64,000 nucleotides of DNA from Firmicutes bacterium ADurb.Bin146 (GTDB lineage Bacteria; Bacillota; Clostridia; DUPQ01): contig MWDI01000030.1 in the NCBI GenBank assembly GCA_002070475.1, positions 1 through 64,000 on the forward strand, read 5' to 3'. This document shows, in pieces, positions 44,951 through 54,412 of this stretch. Under the pieces are notes generated by a model. That model worked only from the letters and a program-made list of their open reading frames with translations. It was not told the origin of the DNA and ran no database searches. Numbering within the stretch: the stretch's first letter is position 1; each line of letters starts with the position of its first letter. Position numbers and translations under genes: made by a program.

Positions 44951-46174
44951 TCAGATAACCTGAAATACATAAAACTTCAGATAGTCAGTTTCCGGAACAT
45001 TCCATAATATAGGATGATCAGGCGCTTGTTGACGTTCCTCAATCTGCTTCAGCTGTACGCTTGCATCATGCGCAGCTTTTTTCAGCATCTCGACAAAAAG
45101 CTCATTGCGCATAAAATGCGAACACGAACAGGTCGCGAGATATCCTCCTCTTGGAAGCAGTTTCATTGCTCTGAAATTAATCTCATAGTACCCCTTTGAA
45201 GCATTATATACAGTCTTGCTGCTTTTGGTAAAAGCAGGCGGATCAAGGATTATAAAGTCATATGATGACTTTCTGCTTTGCGCCAAGTCTTTAAGAAGAT
45301 CAAAAACATCACAAGTTATAAAATCAATTTTATCCGCAAAGCCGTTTCTCTGTGCATTCTTTTTAGCCATGGTTATAGCTGATTCAGAAATATCCACAGC
45401 TGTTACATGATCAGCTCCGCCTTTAATGGCATTTAAGGCAAATGATCCTGTATGCGTAAAACAGTCAAGCACATTCTTGCCCAACGCTAATCTTGCAACA
45501 AGCTGCCTATTGAATTTCTGGTCAAGAAAATATCCTGTCTTCTGCCCGTTTTCAAAGTCCACTTCATATACAATTCCATTTTCAATTATTTCTGTAACAG
45601 TCGAATTCGGATGCTTAAGGTAATCTGCCTCATACCATCCTTTGTACTCCAAAAGCCCTTCGAGCTTCCTTATGGATATATTGTTCCTTTCATAAATTCC
45701 TTCTATCTCAATACCTATTTCCATTAGGACCTTTATCAAAAGCCTGTACAGCATATCCTTAATCATATCCATTCCGTATGACAGCACTTCTGCTACAAGT
45801 ATTTTCCCATAACGGTCCACAGTCACTCCAGGAAGCCCGTCAGCTTCTCCAAAGACAAGGCGGCAATTTTCGAAATCTTCCCTCATTACTGTTTTTCTGT
45901 ACATGACGGCATAACGCAGTCTTCTTTCAAAGAACTGCTCGTCAAATAAATCATTAGTATTTGATGAAAGTACACGTACCCTTATCTTGCTCTTTTCACT
46001 GTACAAGCCAGTACCGAGATAAGTGCCGTTATCTGAAAGAACATCGACAAATGACCCGTTTTCCGGCATTTTGGAGACTGACGTAATCTCTGCATCATAA
46101 ACCCAGGGATGACCCTTTTTTAATGAGTTTTCAGCCTTTTTTGTCACTTTAAATATTGGAAATTCCCTGTTCAT
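44951..46174 (-). CDS. rlmI: 23S rRNA m5C1962-type methyltransferase (RlmI family)
   Basis: A 407-residue cytosine-C5 methyltransferase. The start is set at the ATG 46174, six bases after AGGAA. An N-terminal PUA-like domain (about 1-75, including KGHPWVYDAEI) is followed by an insert with GLPGVTVDRYG and by the methyltransferase core: QKTGYFLDQKFNR, motif I VLDCFTHTGSFAL, catalytic DPPAF and C in YLATCSCSHF. The family is clear; the exact nucleotide is inferred from E. coli. Confidence 0.92.
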   Translation of the reverse strand: MNREFPIFKVTKKAENSLKKGHPWVYDAEITSVSKMPENGSFVDVLSDNGTYLGTGLYSEKSKIRVRVLSSNTNDLFDEQFFERRLRYAVMYRKTVMREDFENCRLVFGEADGLPGVTVDRYGKILVAEVLSYGMDMIKDMLYRLLIKVLMEIGIEIEGIYERNNISIRKLEGLLEYKGWYEADYLKHPNSTVTEIIENGIVYEVDFENGQKTGYFLDQKFNRQLVARLALGKNVLDCFTHTGSFALNAIKGGADHVTAVDISESAITMAKKNAQRNGFADKIDFITCDVFDLLKDLAQSRKSSYDFIILDPPAFTKSSKTVYNASKGYYEINFRAMKLLPRGGYLATCSCSHFMRNELFVEMLKKAAHDASVQLKQIEERQQAPDHPILWNVPETDYLKFYVFQVI

Positions 46175-46196
46175 AATATATTCCTGATATTGAATA

Positions 46197-47087
46197 TCAA
46201 TTTTCTTCAAGCTTTGTAAGCTCGTTTATGTCTAGAGAATCATTTTCCACATCCGTTAAAACCTTATATCTGCTGGATTTTTTCAATACCGTCACATCCT
46301 GTGCATTGTATAGTCTTATGTCTATCTCTTCACCTTTATCCAGTTTTACTTTTAATATGCCTTTAAGCATGCTGACATCAATAACTTCCCCTTTTCCGTC
46401 AGCTGTCTGTACAATGGCTCCTATACCAGGAGTCTTCTTTATAAGGTCAGTATATACTTCGTGTTCATATTTAAGACAGCACATAAGTCTTCCGCATACT
46501 CCCGATATTTTAAGCGGATTTAGTGACATTGCTTGATCTTTAGCCATTTTTATAGAAACAGTCTGGAATTCGTTTAGGAATGTCTTGCAACAGAAAGGTC
46601 TTCCACATATACCAATACCACCAAGAAGCTTTGCTTCATCACGAACCCCAATTTGCCTTAATTCAATTCTCGTACGAAATGTTGAGGCAAGGTCCTTTAC
46701 AAGTTCCCTGAAATCCACTCTTCCATCAGCCGTAAAATAAAACAATATCTTGCTCATGTCAAATGCTGCTTCTACTCCAACAAGTTTCATAGCTATCTTA
46801 TGTTCCAATATCTTTTTCTCACAAATACTGAAAGCTTCACATTCCTTACTTTTCGATTCTTCAGCTTTTGCCAGATCTTCTGGTGTTGCTTTTCTGACAA
46901 TCTCCTTAAGAGGAGCGACAATAGCAGATTCCTCAACCTCAGCAATTGCAGTTGCTACCGTTCCCATTTCTGTTCCTCTGACTGTCTCTACAATTACTTT
47001 ATCATTTATATCAAGCTTCCAGTTACCTGGAGCGAAGCTGTATATCTTGTTCGATTGTCTGAACTTTATTCCGACAACTGTTATCAT
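46197..47087 (-). CDS. ricT: PSP1-domain iron-sulfur protein RicT
   Basis: A 296-residue member of the PSP1/YaaT family, which in Bacillus forms a [4Fe-4S]-containing complex with RicA and RicF that affects RNA processing and differentiation. The cysteines expected of the family are present: GICGRPFCCKTFL and GVCGRLMCCLKYE (about residues 155-210). It overlaps holB by 4 bp, the conserved Firmicute order tmk-darA-holB-ricT. Confidence 0.93.
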   Translation of the reverse strand: MITVVGIKFRQSNKIYSFAPGNWKLDINDKVIVETVRGTEMGTVATAIAEVEESAIVAPLKEIVRKATPEDLAKAEESKSKECEAFSICEKKILEHKIAMKLVGVEAAFDMSKILFYFTADGRVDFRELVKDLASTFRTRIELRQIGVRDEAKLLGGIGICGRPFCCKTFLNEFQTVSIKMAKDQAMSLNPLKISGVCGRLMCCLKYEHEVYTDLIKKTPGIGAIVQTADGKGEVIDVSMLKGILKVKLDKGEEIDIRLYNAQDVTVLKKSSRYKVLTDVENDSLDINELTKLEEN

Positions 47088-48037
47088 ATGTTTAATTCCT
47101 CCATCAATTCTATATTCATAGTACCTACTGCAATGTTTGCAGATACATTATCTTTTATGTATTCAGCAGCTTTTACAACCGCATTATATGCATTAAGAAG
47201 ACTTATACTGCTGCATTTTACTGCTGTGCTCTTTATAATATCTGAAATATCAGCATTTATCAAGTTTGCTGTTTCTTCTGTTTCTTTATATACAATAGTA
47301 TCTCTAAATATACTTTGCAGTATCTCTAAAAAAATTGTTATATCCTCTATCACATCCTTATCCATCAGATCCGTTTTTATACCATTTAGATAATCCACTG
47401 CAGTTTTCCTGCACAATTTGAATTTCTCATCCGTAATCAAGGTATCTGCTTCTCCTATGCATCCTTCGGCAAAACATGCTGCAGAATATATATAGTTCAT
47501 ATCTGCATCGGGATGCTTTTCTTCCAGATATTCAACTACTTCCTGTCTCGTATTAACTCCTGTATACAGTATGACAGTTCTAGACAGTATGGTATCTATT
47601 AATTGTTCAGAATTGGTAACTGTTAGTATGAAATATGCGTATGATGGTGGTTCTTCGAGAGTCTTTAAAAAAGCGTTCTGTGCCTGGTCTGTCATTGTGT
47701 CAGCATTATGTATTATGTATATCTTACGTTTATTTTGAAAAGGCATGAGCTGGGTATCTGCTACAAGAGTCCTTATATCCTCTACGGTTATCGCCTTGTC
47801 GCTTTGTAAAATATACTTCTCCTTATATCCAATACACCCTTCACACATGTTGCATGTATTAAGTTTATTTGGATTAAGGCAAAAAAGAAGTTCAGAGAAA
47901 GCGTCTGCTATGAGTTTCTTGCCTGAACCTTTTGGACCTTCAAATATATACCCGTGATTTATCCTGCCCTTTTCAATCAGCTTTGATAGTTGATCTTTTA
48001 AAGGTTTTCTTCCTTTGATATCATTAAAATACGTCAT
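47084..48037 (-). CDS. holB: DNA polymerase III delta' subunit
   Basis: Part of the clamp-loader complex. The 317-residue AAA+ protein has P-loop GPKGSGKK (34-41), a zinc module C53, C62, C65, C68 and the sensor-1 region TLEEPPSYAYFILT. The P-loop is close to consensus, so nucleotide binding is possible, although delta' is usually inactive. The start follows AAGGAATGAA. The gene is in the replication/nucleotide cluster tmk-darA-holB. Confidence 0.93.
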   Translation of the reverse strand: MTYFNDIKGRKPLKDQLSKLIEKGRINHGYIFEGPKGSGKKLIADAFSELLFCLNPNKLNTCNMCEGCIGYKEKYILQSDKAITVEDIRTLVADTQLMPFQNKRKIYIIHNADTMTDQAQNAFLKTLEEPPSYAYFILTVTNSEQLIDTILSRTVILYTGVNTRQEVVEYLEEKHPDADMNYIYSAACFAEGCIGEADTLITDEKFKLCRKTAVDYLNGIKTDLMDKDVIEDITIFLEILQSIFRDTIVYKETEETANLINADISDIIKSTAVKCSSISLLNAYNAVVKAAEYIKDNVSANIAVGTMNIELMEELNI

Positions 48038-48038
48038 T

Positions 48039-48368
48039 TCATTCCTTGATGTATTTTATTACATCAGTTACAAAAATGGTTGCTCCACCCATAGTTATTT
48101 CAATCGGATATCCTGTTAGGACAGCTCCTTGAGATGATCCGATCATAGAAGAGTTTACTATCTTCTTCCTGCTTTTGGATTTTGTCTTGATAATTTCAAT
48201 TGCATGATCCATTTTTTCATCATCAACACCTATAAGCAGTGTCGTATTTCCGGATTTTAAAAATCCGCCTGTAGAACAAAGTTTAGTAACACCGTAGCCT
48301 TCTTGACTTAATCCTCTCATTACGTCTAGTTCATCTTCATCGTTTACTATTGCGAATATAAGTTTCAT
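48039..48368 (-). CDS. darA: Cyclic-di-AMP receptor protein DarA (PII-like)
   Basis: A 109-residue PII-like trimer that binds c-di-AMP. It shows the N-terminal FAIVNDEDEL, GVTKLCSTGGFLKSGNTTLLIG (the nucleotide-binding TGGFL motif near 32-36) and the C-terminal GGATIFVTDV. Size and synteny (next to tmk and holB) match Bacillus YaaQ. Confidence 0.94.
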   Translation of the reverse strand: MKLIFAIVNDEDELDVMRGLSQEGYGVTKLCSTGGFLKSGNTTLLIGVDDEKMDHAIEIIKTKSKSRKKIVNSSMIGSSQGAVLTGYPIEITMGGATIFVTDVIKYIKE

Positions 48369-49001
48369 CTACTCCTCCTCTTTAATTATATTATCTACAT
48401 ATGAAGTTATTTCTTTTGTTATCTCTTTTGGTTCTTTAGTCCCGTCTATCCTTACTATCCTGTCTGGAAATATCTTTAAGAGTTCTTTGTATCCTTCGTA
48501 TACTTTGTAATGGAAAGACATATCCTCATTTTCCAGCCGGTCAGTTTCCGAAGCGTTCTGTCGTCTCTTTAGAGACTGTTCAGGTGTTATATCAATAAAA
48601 AATGTAATCTTAGGAATTATATTCTTTACTGCTGCAAGGTTTATGGACAGTACTGCATCAAAATTTAAATCTCTTCCGAAAGCCTGGTAAGCAAGTGAAG
48701 AATCAAAAAACCTGTCCAGTATCACTATCTTACCCTCTTTAAGCAAAGGTTCGACCTTTTCTTCCATCATCTGCGCTCTTGATGATGCATACAAAAGCAT
48801 TTCTGTTAAAGAGGCCATCTCGGTATTGTTCTTATTCAAAAGTATAGACCGTATCTCCTCTCCAATCTTTGTTCCTCCAGGTTCACGAAGCATAATAGTT
48901 TCGTAGCCTTTCTTGTCAAGGTACTCGCTTAAAGCTTTTATCTGTGTCGTCTTCCCGGAACCATCAGTCCCTTCGAAAGAAATAATCATTCCTTTTGCCA
49001 T
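48369..49001 (-). CDS. tmk: Thymidylate kinase
   Basis: Phosphorylates dTMP to dTDP. The 210-residue protein has the P-loop FEGTDGSGKTT (9-19), LREPGGTKIGE, the substrate motif DRFFDSSLAYQ and the lid RRQNASETDRLE. It starts eight bases after coaX, with AAGGGT at the site. Confidence 0.96.
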   Translation of the reverse strand: MAKGMIISFEGTDGSGKTTQIKALSEYLDKKGYETIMLREPGGTKIGEEIRSILLNKNNTEMASLTEMLLYASSRAQMMEEKVEPLLKEGKIVILDRFFDSSLAYQAFGRDLNFDAVLSINLAAVKNIIPKITFFIDITPEQSLKRRQNASETDRLENEDMSFHYKVYEGYKELLKIFPDRIVRIDGTKEPKEITKEITSYVDNIIKEEE

Positions 49002-49009
49002 AAATACGT

Positions 49010-49816
49010 TTATACCCTTCCTTCTGTCTTAGGTTTATTCTTATCGTAAACCAGCTTGAGCCCATTAAGAGTTAGCATACTGTCCACATAGTCTATCTGG
49101 TCGCTATTTTTAGCAATAAGATTCAATAAACCTCCTGTGGCTATTACTTTTATTTCCTCATAATTCTGCTTATAGTCATCAACAAGCTCCTGTTTCATAT
49201 ACTTGACAATGCTGGCTATCTGTCCTAAGTATCCGTAAATTATACCTGACTGCATGGAATTTATGGTATTTTTACCTATGACTTTTGGCGGTATTATTAT
49301 ATCTATATTTGGTAGTTTAGCTGCTCTTTTATATAAGGCTTCAGCTGTGAGCTTCACACCTGAACAGATGACTACTCCTGGACATTCGAAATCCTTTGTT
49401 ACACAACTGAATGTAGTGGCAGTCCCAAAATCAATCACTATTGCAGGCCCTTTATATGTCTCATATGCTGAAACCAGGTTAACAATGATATCCGCTCCAA
49501 GTTCCTTGGGATTATCTATCTTTATATTTAATCCGGTCTTAATTCCCTGTTCTACCAACATAGCGGGGAGATTGAAATACTTTTCCAGACTGTGCGTAAG
49601 AGTATACATTAATCCAGGAACAACTGAGGAAACAATTATTGCGTCAATATCTGACAGTTTCAATTTTGCTGCAGAGAACATATTCATATAGAATACTCCG
49701 AATTCGTCAGCAGTTCTTTCTTTGTTTGTAGTCAGACGCCATACATTAGTATATGTATTCCCATCATGCACTCCCATTACAATATTCGTATTTCCTACAT
49801 CAATCGCTAAAAGCAT
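49010..49816 (-). CDS. coaX: Pantothenate kinase, type III
   Basis: First step of CoA synthesis; ATP-dependent and not inhibited by CoA. The 268-residue ASKHA-fold protein has the phosphate-1 loop DVGNTNIVMG (6-15), the ELGADIIVNL segment, VIDFGTATTF and ATGGL. Its start follows AAGGATGTAAGG. Confidence 0.95.
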   Translation of the reverse strand: MLLAIDVGNTNIVMGVHDGNTYTNVWRLTTNKERTADEFGVFYMNMFSAAKLKLSDIDAIIVSSVVPGLMYTLTHSLEKYFNLPAMLVEQGIKTGLNIKIDNPKELGADIIVNLVSAYETYKGPAIVIDFGTATTFSCVTKDFECPGVVICSGVKLTAEALYKRAAKLPNIDIIIPPKVIGKNTINSMQSGIIYGYLGQIASIVKYMKQELVDDYKQNYEEIKVIATGGLLNLIAKNSDQIDYVDSMLTLNGLKLVYDKNKPKTEGRV

Positions 49817-49819
49817 ACC

Positions 49820-50179
49820 TTACATCCTTATCATCTTTATTTCTTCTATCTCTAGACGGATTTCTTTTTCAATTCTTGTAATGTCTTTCTTAATATCATC
49901 AATAGTTTCTATTGTATCACGACTATTTCTTCTATCTTTGTTGTAGCGCTTGTAATTATTATAAACCTTATTCAAAGAAGGTTTTTTGTCTTCCATGTTT
50001 TCTTTTTTTTCGGTCTGGACAGGTTCAGGGCATATGCACTCAGCAGTTTCTTTCGACTGGTTCTCATACTGCTTATTGTAAGTATAATTCTTTTTCTTTT
50101 TGTAATAATTATTATTCTTTTTTCTTGGTCTTTGCTGATTCCTGTCGTTTGTGGAAGCAGAATTCTGGTTATCTGTCAT
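49820..50179 (-). CDS. Basic low-complexity hypothetical protein
   Basis: A 119-residue protein rich in K, N, Y and R: an N-terminal half of polar repeats (NNNYYKKKKNYTYNK) and a C-terminal half that is a charged helix, probably a coiled coil (TIDDIKKDITRIEKEIRLE). It has AAGGAG before the ATG, so it is probably translated. It sits between birA and coaX, overlapping birA by 11 bp. Its composition suggests nucleic-acid or membrane contact, but no family is recognised. Confidence 0.65.
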   Translation of the reverse strand: MTDNQNSASTNDRNQQRPRKKNNNYYKKKKNYTYNKQYENQSKETAECICPEPVQTEKKENMEDKKPSLNKVYNNYKRYNKDRRNSRDTIETIDDIKKDITRIEKEIRLEIEEIKMIRM

Positions 50180-50933
50180 TATTAGCTCCTTGTATTTTTA
50201 AACTTACCTCGCTTGAGTCAAGGTATAATATCTTTCCGTTCTGTTCAATTATAAGCCTACCATCCATATCAATACCTTTTGAAATCGCGTTATATGATGA
50301 TTGCTCTTTCACGTAGGTTATGACCGCGTTATTCATTAAAGAGTATTCATTCCACTTATCTATGATGCAGGCTGTTTCCCCATATTTAATTTTATCATAA
50401 AGGCTTGCTACATTTCCACATATATTTTGTACAAGCATGTCAATAACAATTTCTGTTCCAGTTTCAATAAATAATGAAGTGGCAATATCTGATATTTCCG
50501 GATGCATTTCTTTTTGGTTTACATTTACTCCAATTCCTATAACAAGAAAAGATATATCACTTAATGAAATCCGGCTTTCACATAATATCCCGCAAACTTT
50601 TTTGTTATTTAATAATATGTCATTAGGCCATTTTATCCCAGGTTTTATGCAATACTCCGATTCTATGGCGGATGCTGTAGCAGCTGCAGCCATTATAGGC
50701 ATTAATAAACTGGTTTTCGCAGATATTGTGCCTTTTTTGGGTTTAATGACAATAGAGAACCATGCTCCTTTGTTGTTATCTGAGATAAAAGTCCTATTTA
50801 GCCGTCCCCTGCCCTTTATTTGGATTTTTGCCTGTACTACTGTGATCTCATTATTAAAATAATGTGCATTATCCTTTGCATATGTATTAGTTGAGTTAGT
50901 ATATGGAAGTTTAATGTATTCCATATCAAGCAT
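50169..50933 (-). CDS. birA: Biotin--[acetyl-CoA-carboxylase] ligase, catalytic only
   Basis: Attaches biotin to carboxylase carrier proteins. The 254-residue protein has the biotinyl-AMP motif GRGRLNRTF (about 42-50), KWPNDILLNNKKVCGIL (about 101-117) and VIGIGVNVNQ. The N-terminal winged-helix of bifunctional BirA is absent, so it is a class I enzyme without repressor function. Its start overlaps the preceding stop (TAATG). Confidence 0.93.
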   Translation of the reverse strand: MLDMEYIKLPYTNSTNTYAKDNAHYFNNEITVVQAKIQIKGRGRLNRTFISDNNKGAWFSIVIKPKKGTISAKTSLLMPIMAAAATASAIESEYCIKPGIKWPNDILLNNKKVCGILCESRISLSDISFLVIGIGVNVNQKEMHPEISDIATSLFIETGTEIVIDMLVQNICGNVASLYDKIKYGETACIIDKWNEYSLMNNAVITYVKEQSSYNAISKGIDMDGRLIIEQNGKILYLDSSEVSLKIQGANNDR

Positions 50934-51517
50934 TACTTATTGCCTGGCTTTCTTACTATGTATTTTTTATTATTTAACAAGTACTCGATATATCCGTTCT
51001 TTTCACCTATTTTCCGAGCATCTTCTGAAACTGTAAGATAACCGGATAAAGCTTTTTCGTAATAATGATTATCGTTATTTTCTAATTCCTCTAGAGCGCT
51101 TTTCAGATAAAGCTCTGAAGAGTCGTCTACAATTATAGGAACATCCATAAATTTGCCTAATACTTTAATATTTTCAGAAAATATTGTTGTTGTAATTAAC
51201 ACTAAAGGTTTTCTATATGTGCCAAGCCTATAATCCGAAGCTTTAATAAGAGAGGCTGCCAAAGCATTGGCATTTTCCATTTCCAGATATGCGCCTTCAA
51301 TCACATATGTCTTTTCTATAGGCACATCAATACACAAACATGTGTATCCTGGTATATTATATTTTTTTATATCATCCGCAGGGCACAGGTATGAGACAAT
51401 AACAGTTTTAAGACCGCTACCTGTCTTAATAAACGAATCACCATATTCTGAAAGTTTCATTCCAAAGGCCACTGCATCTTTCACTTTCACATTCGGAACA
51501 TGAAAATAGGTTATCAT
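50933..51517 (-). CDS. Conserved-position hypothetical protein
   Basis: A 194-residue soluble protein with an alternating alpha/beta pattern, e.g. TVIVSYLCPADD and PLVLITTTIFSENIKVLGKF, possibly a Rossmann-like fold. No motif is recognised. It is translationally coupled at both ends: it overlaps the alcohol dehydrogenase gene by 4 bp and birA by one base. This position suggests a role in the same transcript, but the function is unknown. Confidence 0.7.
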   Translation of the reverse strand: MITYFHVPNVKVKDAVAFGMKLSEYGDSFIKTGSGLKTVIVSYLCPADDIKKYNIPGYTCLCIDVPIEKTYVIEGAYLEMENANALAASLIKASDYRLGTYRKPLVLITTTIFSENIKVLGKFMDVPIIVDDSSELYLKSALEELENNDNHYYEKALSGYLTVSEDARKIGEKNGYIEYLLNNKKYIVRKPGNK

Positions 51518-52605
51518 AAACCGCCCGCCTCTTTATACATTTTTACAATATTCTCTTTTGTAAGGTTCCCGGGAGTTGCTTTTATACTGGATTGTATTAT
51601 TGCCAAAGCAGCATACTTTTCGCACAAGATTTCGTCCAGCACTGGTTTTTGAATTTTATTCAGGAAGAAATCACACATAGTATCCAAATCAGAGAATCCC
51701 ATTAATTTTATAATATATCTGGTCTTTTCTTCTTCGTACTGCATCATATGCTTAAAATAGGGTCTTGAAAAATATAGATTTGCATAACCATGAGGCATGT
51801 TATGAAAATATGTCATGGAGTAACCAAGGGCATGCATTGCTGTTGTGCCAGTATGGGATATTGCAATACCTCCAAGCATAGACGCATACATTAAGTCTCT
51901 TCTGCTTAGGTCATTGAATATTTGATTCTCTATTGCTGGTACTGCTTTTGCAAAAGAATGTATGCCTTCAACTGAATACATTCTTGATATATCTGTGCTT
52001 CTTAAGGAAAAATAGCTTTCAAAAAGATGACTTACAGCATCAAAAGCAGTGGATATCGTATAGTCAGCAGAAAGACTGTATGTGTATTTCGGATCTAAAA
52101 AAGCATATTTCGGATAAATCAGATCGCTTGCAAAACTTTTTTTTGTCTGCCACTCATCTACAGTCAGTATTGAATACGGGGTAACCTCGCTTCCAGTCCC
52201 GCTGGTCGTTGGTATAGCTATTATCGGCAGAGCTTTATCTATTGTTTTAGAAAATAAATCCATACCTGTCATATTATTAACAGCTAATACAGCTATAGCC
52301 TTTGCCGCATCAAGTGCTGAACCTCCCCCGATTGCGATTATATAGTCGCAATTGAATTTCTTGCTCATCATTGCAGCATCTTCCGCAGTTGAAATCTTTG
52401 GATTTTCTTCTATCCTGTCATATAGGATGTATGGACTTTTTTCTAAGGTATTTATAACTTCATCAAGCGCTCCGCTTTTTTTAGCTCCAGTCCTGCCTGT
52501 TATTATCAAAGGAAATCTTCCTGTATCAGCAAAAATATTTTTGTTTTTTAAGATACAGTCTTTGCTGAATATTATTTTTACAGGCATATAGCTCTTAATT
52601 TCCAT
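51514..52605 (-). CDS. Iron-containing alcohol dehydrogenase family protein
   Basis: A 363-residue group III NAD(P)-dependent alcohol dehydrogenase. The cofactor motif IGGGSALDAAKAIA is near 90-104; metal-binding residues occur as D and H in STAFDAVSHLFE, H in AMHALGYSM and H in MPHGYANL. PTTSGTGSEVTP is the other signature. The substrate is unknown. Overlapping genes on each side make it part of a longer transcript. Confidence 0.9.
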   Translation of the reverse strand: MEIKSYMPVKIIFSKDCILKNKNIFADTGRFPLIITGRTGAKKSGALDEVINTLEKSPYILYDRIEENPKISTAEDAAMMSKKFNCDYIIAIGGGSALDAAKAIAVLAVNNMTGMDLFSKTIDKALPIIAIPTTSGTGSEVTPYSILTVDEWQTKKSFASDLIYPKYAFLDPKYTYSLSADYTISTAFDAVSHLFESYFSLRSTDISRMYSVEGIHSFAKAVPAIENQIFNDLSRRDLMYASMLGGIAISHTGTTAMHALGYSMTYFHNMPHGYANLYFSRPYFKHMMQYEEEKTRYIIKLMGFSDLDTMCDFFLNKIQKPVLDEILCEKYAALAIIQSSIKATPGNLTKENIVKMYKEAGGL

Positions 52606-53188
52606 TTACAGACACATATGAGAAGGAACCTCTGTACATAATAAAGCTTTCACCTGATGTGATCTTGATTCCCCTTCCATCTCCTCTTGGTATTATTACG
52701 AAATGATCTTTGCTCAATGTAGTACCAGGAGCTAAATTCTCCCCTGTTGTAATATCGCTTAATCCTTCGTTGCTTTCATTTCCTATTACTGTAGCGCTAC
52801 CAGTCCTAAGAATAATCTCTGATGTTCCAAGCGCATATATAATATCTCCGTTATATACATGAAGAACCTGCATGCCATAGTTATCTGACATATCCCTTAT
52901 GGTTACGTCTAAAAAATCCATCCTTGATTTTAAAGTATCTATTTCTTTCAAAGCATTACCCAAAGCTGTTTCCAGCTCTATGATTTTTGCATTATCTATA
53001 GGGTTTGCAGTTGATCCTCCTGTGGATCCTGAAGATTGAATCAAAGCTTTTACTTCTGCTATTTTTGCATCGACATACTCAACGCTTGCTATTACCAAGT
53101 CCGCTGTCTGCGCTGTAGTGCAGAACATAAGGCTCATTATCAGAACAATTGTTATTATGGCTATTGTGGTCTTCTTTTGCTGTCTCAT
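52595..53188 (-). CDS. Secreted coiled-coil hypothetical protein
   Basis: A 197-residue exported protein. The start is set at ATG 53188, eight bases after AAGGAG. The signal peptide (residues 1-27) ends in FCTTAQTA. Next comes a helix that looks like a coiled coil (EYVDAKIAEVKALIQ and IIELETALGNALKEIDTLK), then a beta-rich C-terminus with RGDGRGIKITSGESFIMYRG. The function is unknown. It overlaps the alcohol dehydrogenase start by 11 bp. Confidence 0.72.
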   Translation of the reverse strand: MRQQKKTTIAIITIVLIMSLMFCTTAQTADLVIASVEYVDAKIAEVKALIQSSGSTGGSTANPIDNAKIIELETALGNALKEIDTLKSRMDFLDVTIRDMSDNYGMQVLHVYNGDIIYALGTSEIILRTGSATVIGNESNEGLSDITTGENLAPGTTLSKDHFVIIPRGDGRGIKITSGESFIMYRGSFSYVSVNGN

Positions 53189-53266
53189 CTTTTGTTCTCC
53201 TTGTTGTTGTGGTTTATGTTTATAATACATTATACATAACCATATGAATTATGGTCAATGAGTATG

Positions 53267-54412
53267 TCATGTAAGAAGGTTATTTATCTTAACCATCTTT
53301 CCTTCTTTTATGTATACCCTTGGAACTCTCGCGCCTATCTTGCATATATATTCATAGTTAATAGTTGAGCATATCGAAGCAAGATTCTCCACCGGAATAT
53401 TAGGACCAAATAGTTCTACTTCATCCTTGTCAGAAATCCCTATTAATCCTGTAATATCCGCCATACACATATCCATGCATATGCTTCCGATTATATGCGC
53501 TCTTTGTCCATTAATATATACTTCACTCTTTTGTGATAATACCCTTGAATATCCATCCGCATACCCGCAGGCTATTGTCGCTATTATACTATCTTTTTCA
53601 GTAACATATCTATTTCCATAACTTATAGGCTGTCCTTTTTTAACTTGCTTTATCTGTATAATCCTGGATTTGAAGCTCATAGCACATTTTAGTTCCAACC
53701 CCTTATGCTTTTTGCAAAATTCTGATGGATAAAGCCCGTATATTATTATTCCTGGCCTTACCATATCGAGATACTTGTCTTGGTGCAGTATCACTCCTCC
53801 GCTGTTACATATATGCTTTAAGGCTATGTCGTAACCTTTAGCTTTAATCTCATTGAGAACATTTAAAAATCTCGCATATTGGAGGTCTGTATATGATGTA
53901 TCTTCCTCGTCAGCAGTAGAAAAGTGCGAAAATATACCACTATAGTGAATATTGCTTAAGGCTAGAGCAGATAGAACTGATTCCTTATCATCATATGCAA
54001 AGCCAACTCTGTTCATGCCTGTATCAATCTTTATATGTGCATATAATATTTTTTCAAGTTTTTTTGCAGTTTTCGAGAAACTTTTAGCCATATCCAAATT
54101 TGTAATAGTGGCTGCAAGATTATTATCAATAGCCTTCTCAAGTTTTTCGGAGCATATATAACCAAGCACAAGTATTGGAGCTGTTATTCCATTTCTCCTT
54201 AAACTTATCCCTTCATCCATCGTAGCTACCACAAGCATATACACGCCGTTCTCGCAAAGAGTCTGGGCTATTTCAACCGCTCCATGTCCATAACCATCCG
54301 CCTTTATCACAGCGGCGATTTTCGTATCGTAGGTCTTTTTTCTAATCTGAGATATATTATGCGCGATGCAGTCCAAATCTATTTCTGCCCACACTCTGTC
54401 AGGCTTTTCCAC
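53267..54412 (-). CDS. alr: Alanine racemase
   Basis: A PLP enzyme making D-alanine for peptidoglycan. AAGGAGG lies at the position to support a GTG start (54412) rather than the upstream ATG (54433), giving 381 residues with EKPDRVWAEIDL first. The PLP lysine is K37 in VIKADGYGHGAV, as at K39 in the Geobacillus enzyme. Also present are GMNRVGF and the C-terminal ELFGP segment. It overlaps nnrD by 14 bp, a common Firmicute pair. Confidence 0.95.
   Translation of the reverse strand: MEKPDRVWAEIDLDCIAHNISQIRKKTYDTKIAAVIKADGYGHGAVEIAQTLCENGVYMLVVATMDEGISLRRNGITAPILVLGYICSEKLEKAIDNNLAATITNLDMAKSFSKTAKKLEKILYAHIKIDTGMNRVGFAYDDKESVLSALALSNIHYSGIFSHFSTADEEDTSYTDLQYARFLNVLNEIKAKGYDIALKHICNSGGVILHQDKYLDMVRPGIIIYGLYPSEFCKKHKGLELKCAMSFKSRIIQIKQVKKGQPISYGNRYVTEKDSIIATIACGYADGYSRVLSQKSEVYINGQRAHIIGSICMDMCMADITGLIGISDKDEVELFGPNIPVENLASICSTINYEYICKIGARVPRVYIKEGKMVKINNLLT

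Noticed and set aside
53188..53230. ATG at 53230 as start of the secreted protein gene
   Set aside because: AAGGAG and the signal peptide fit the ATG at 53188.
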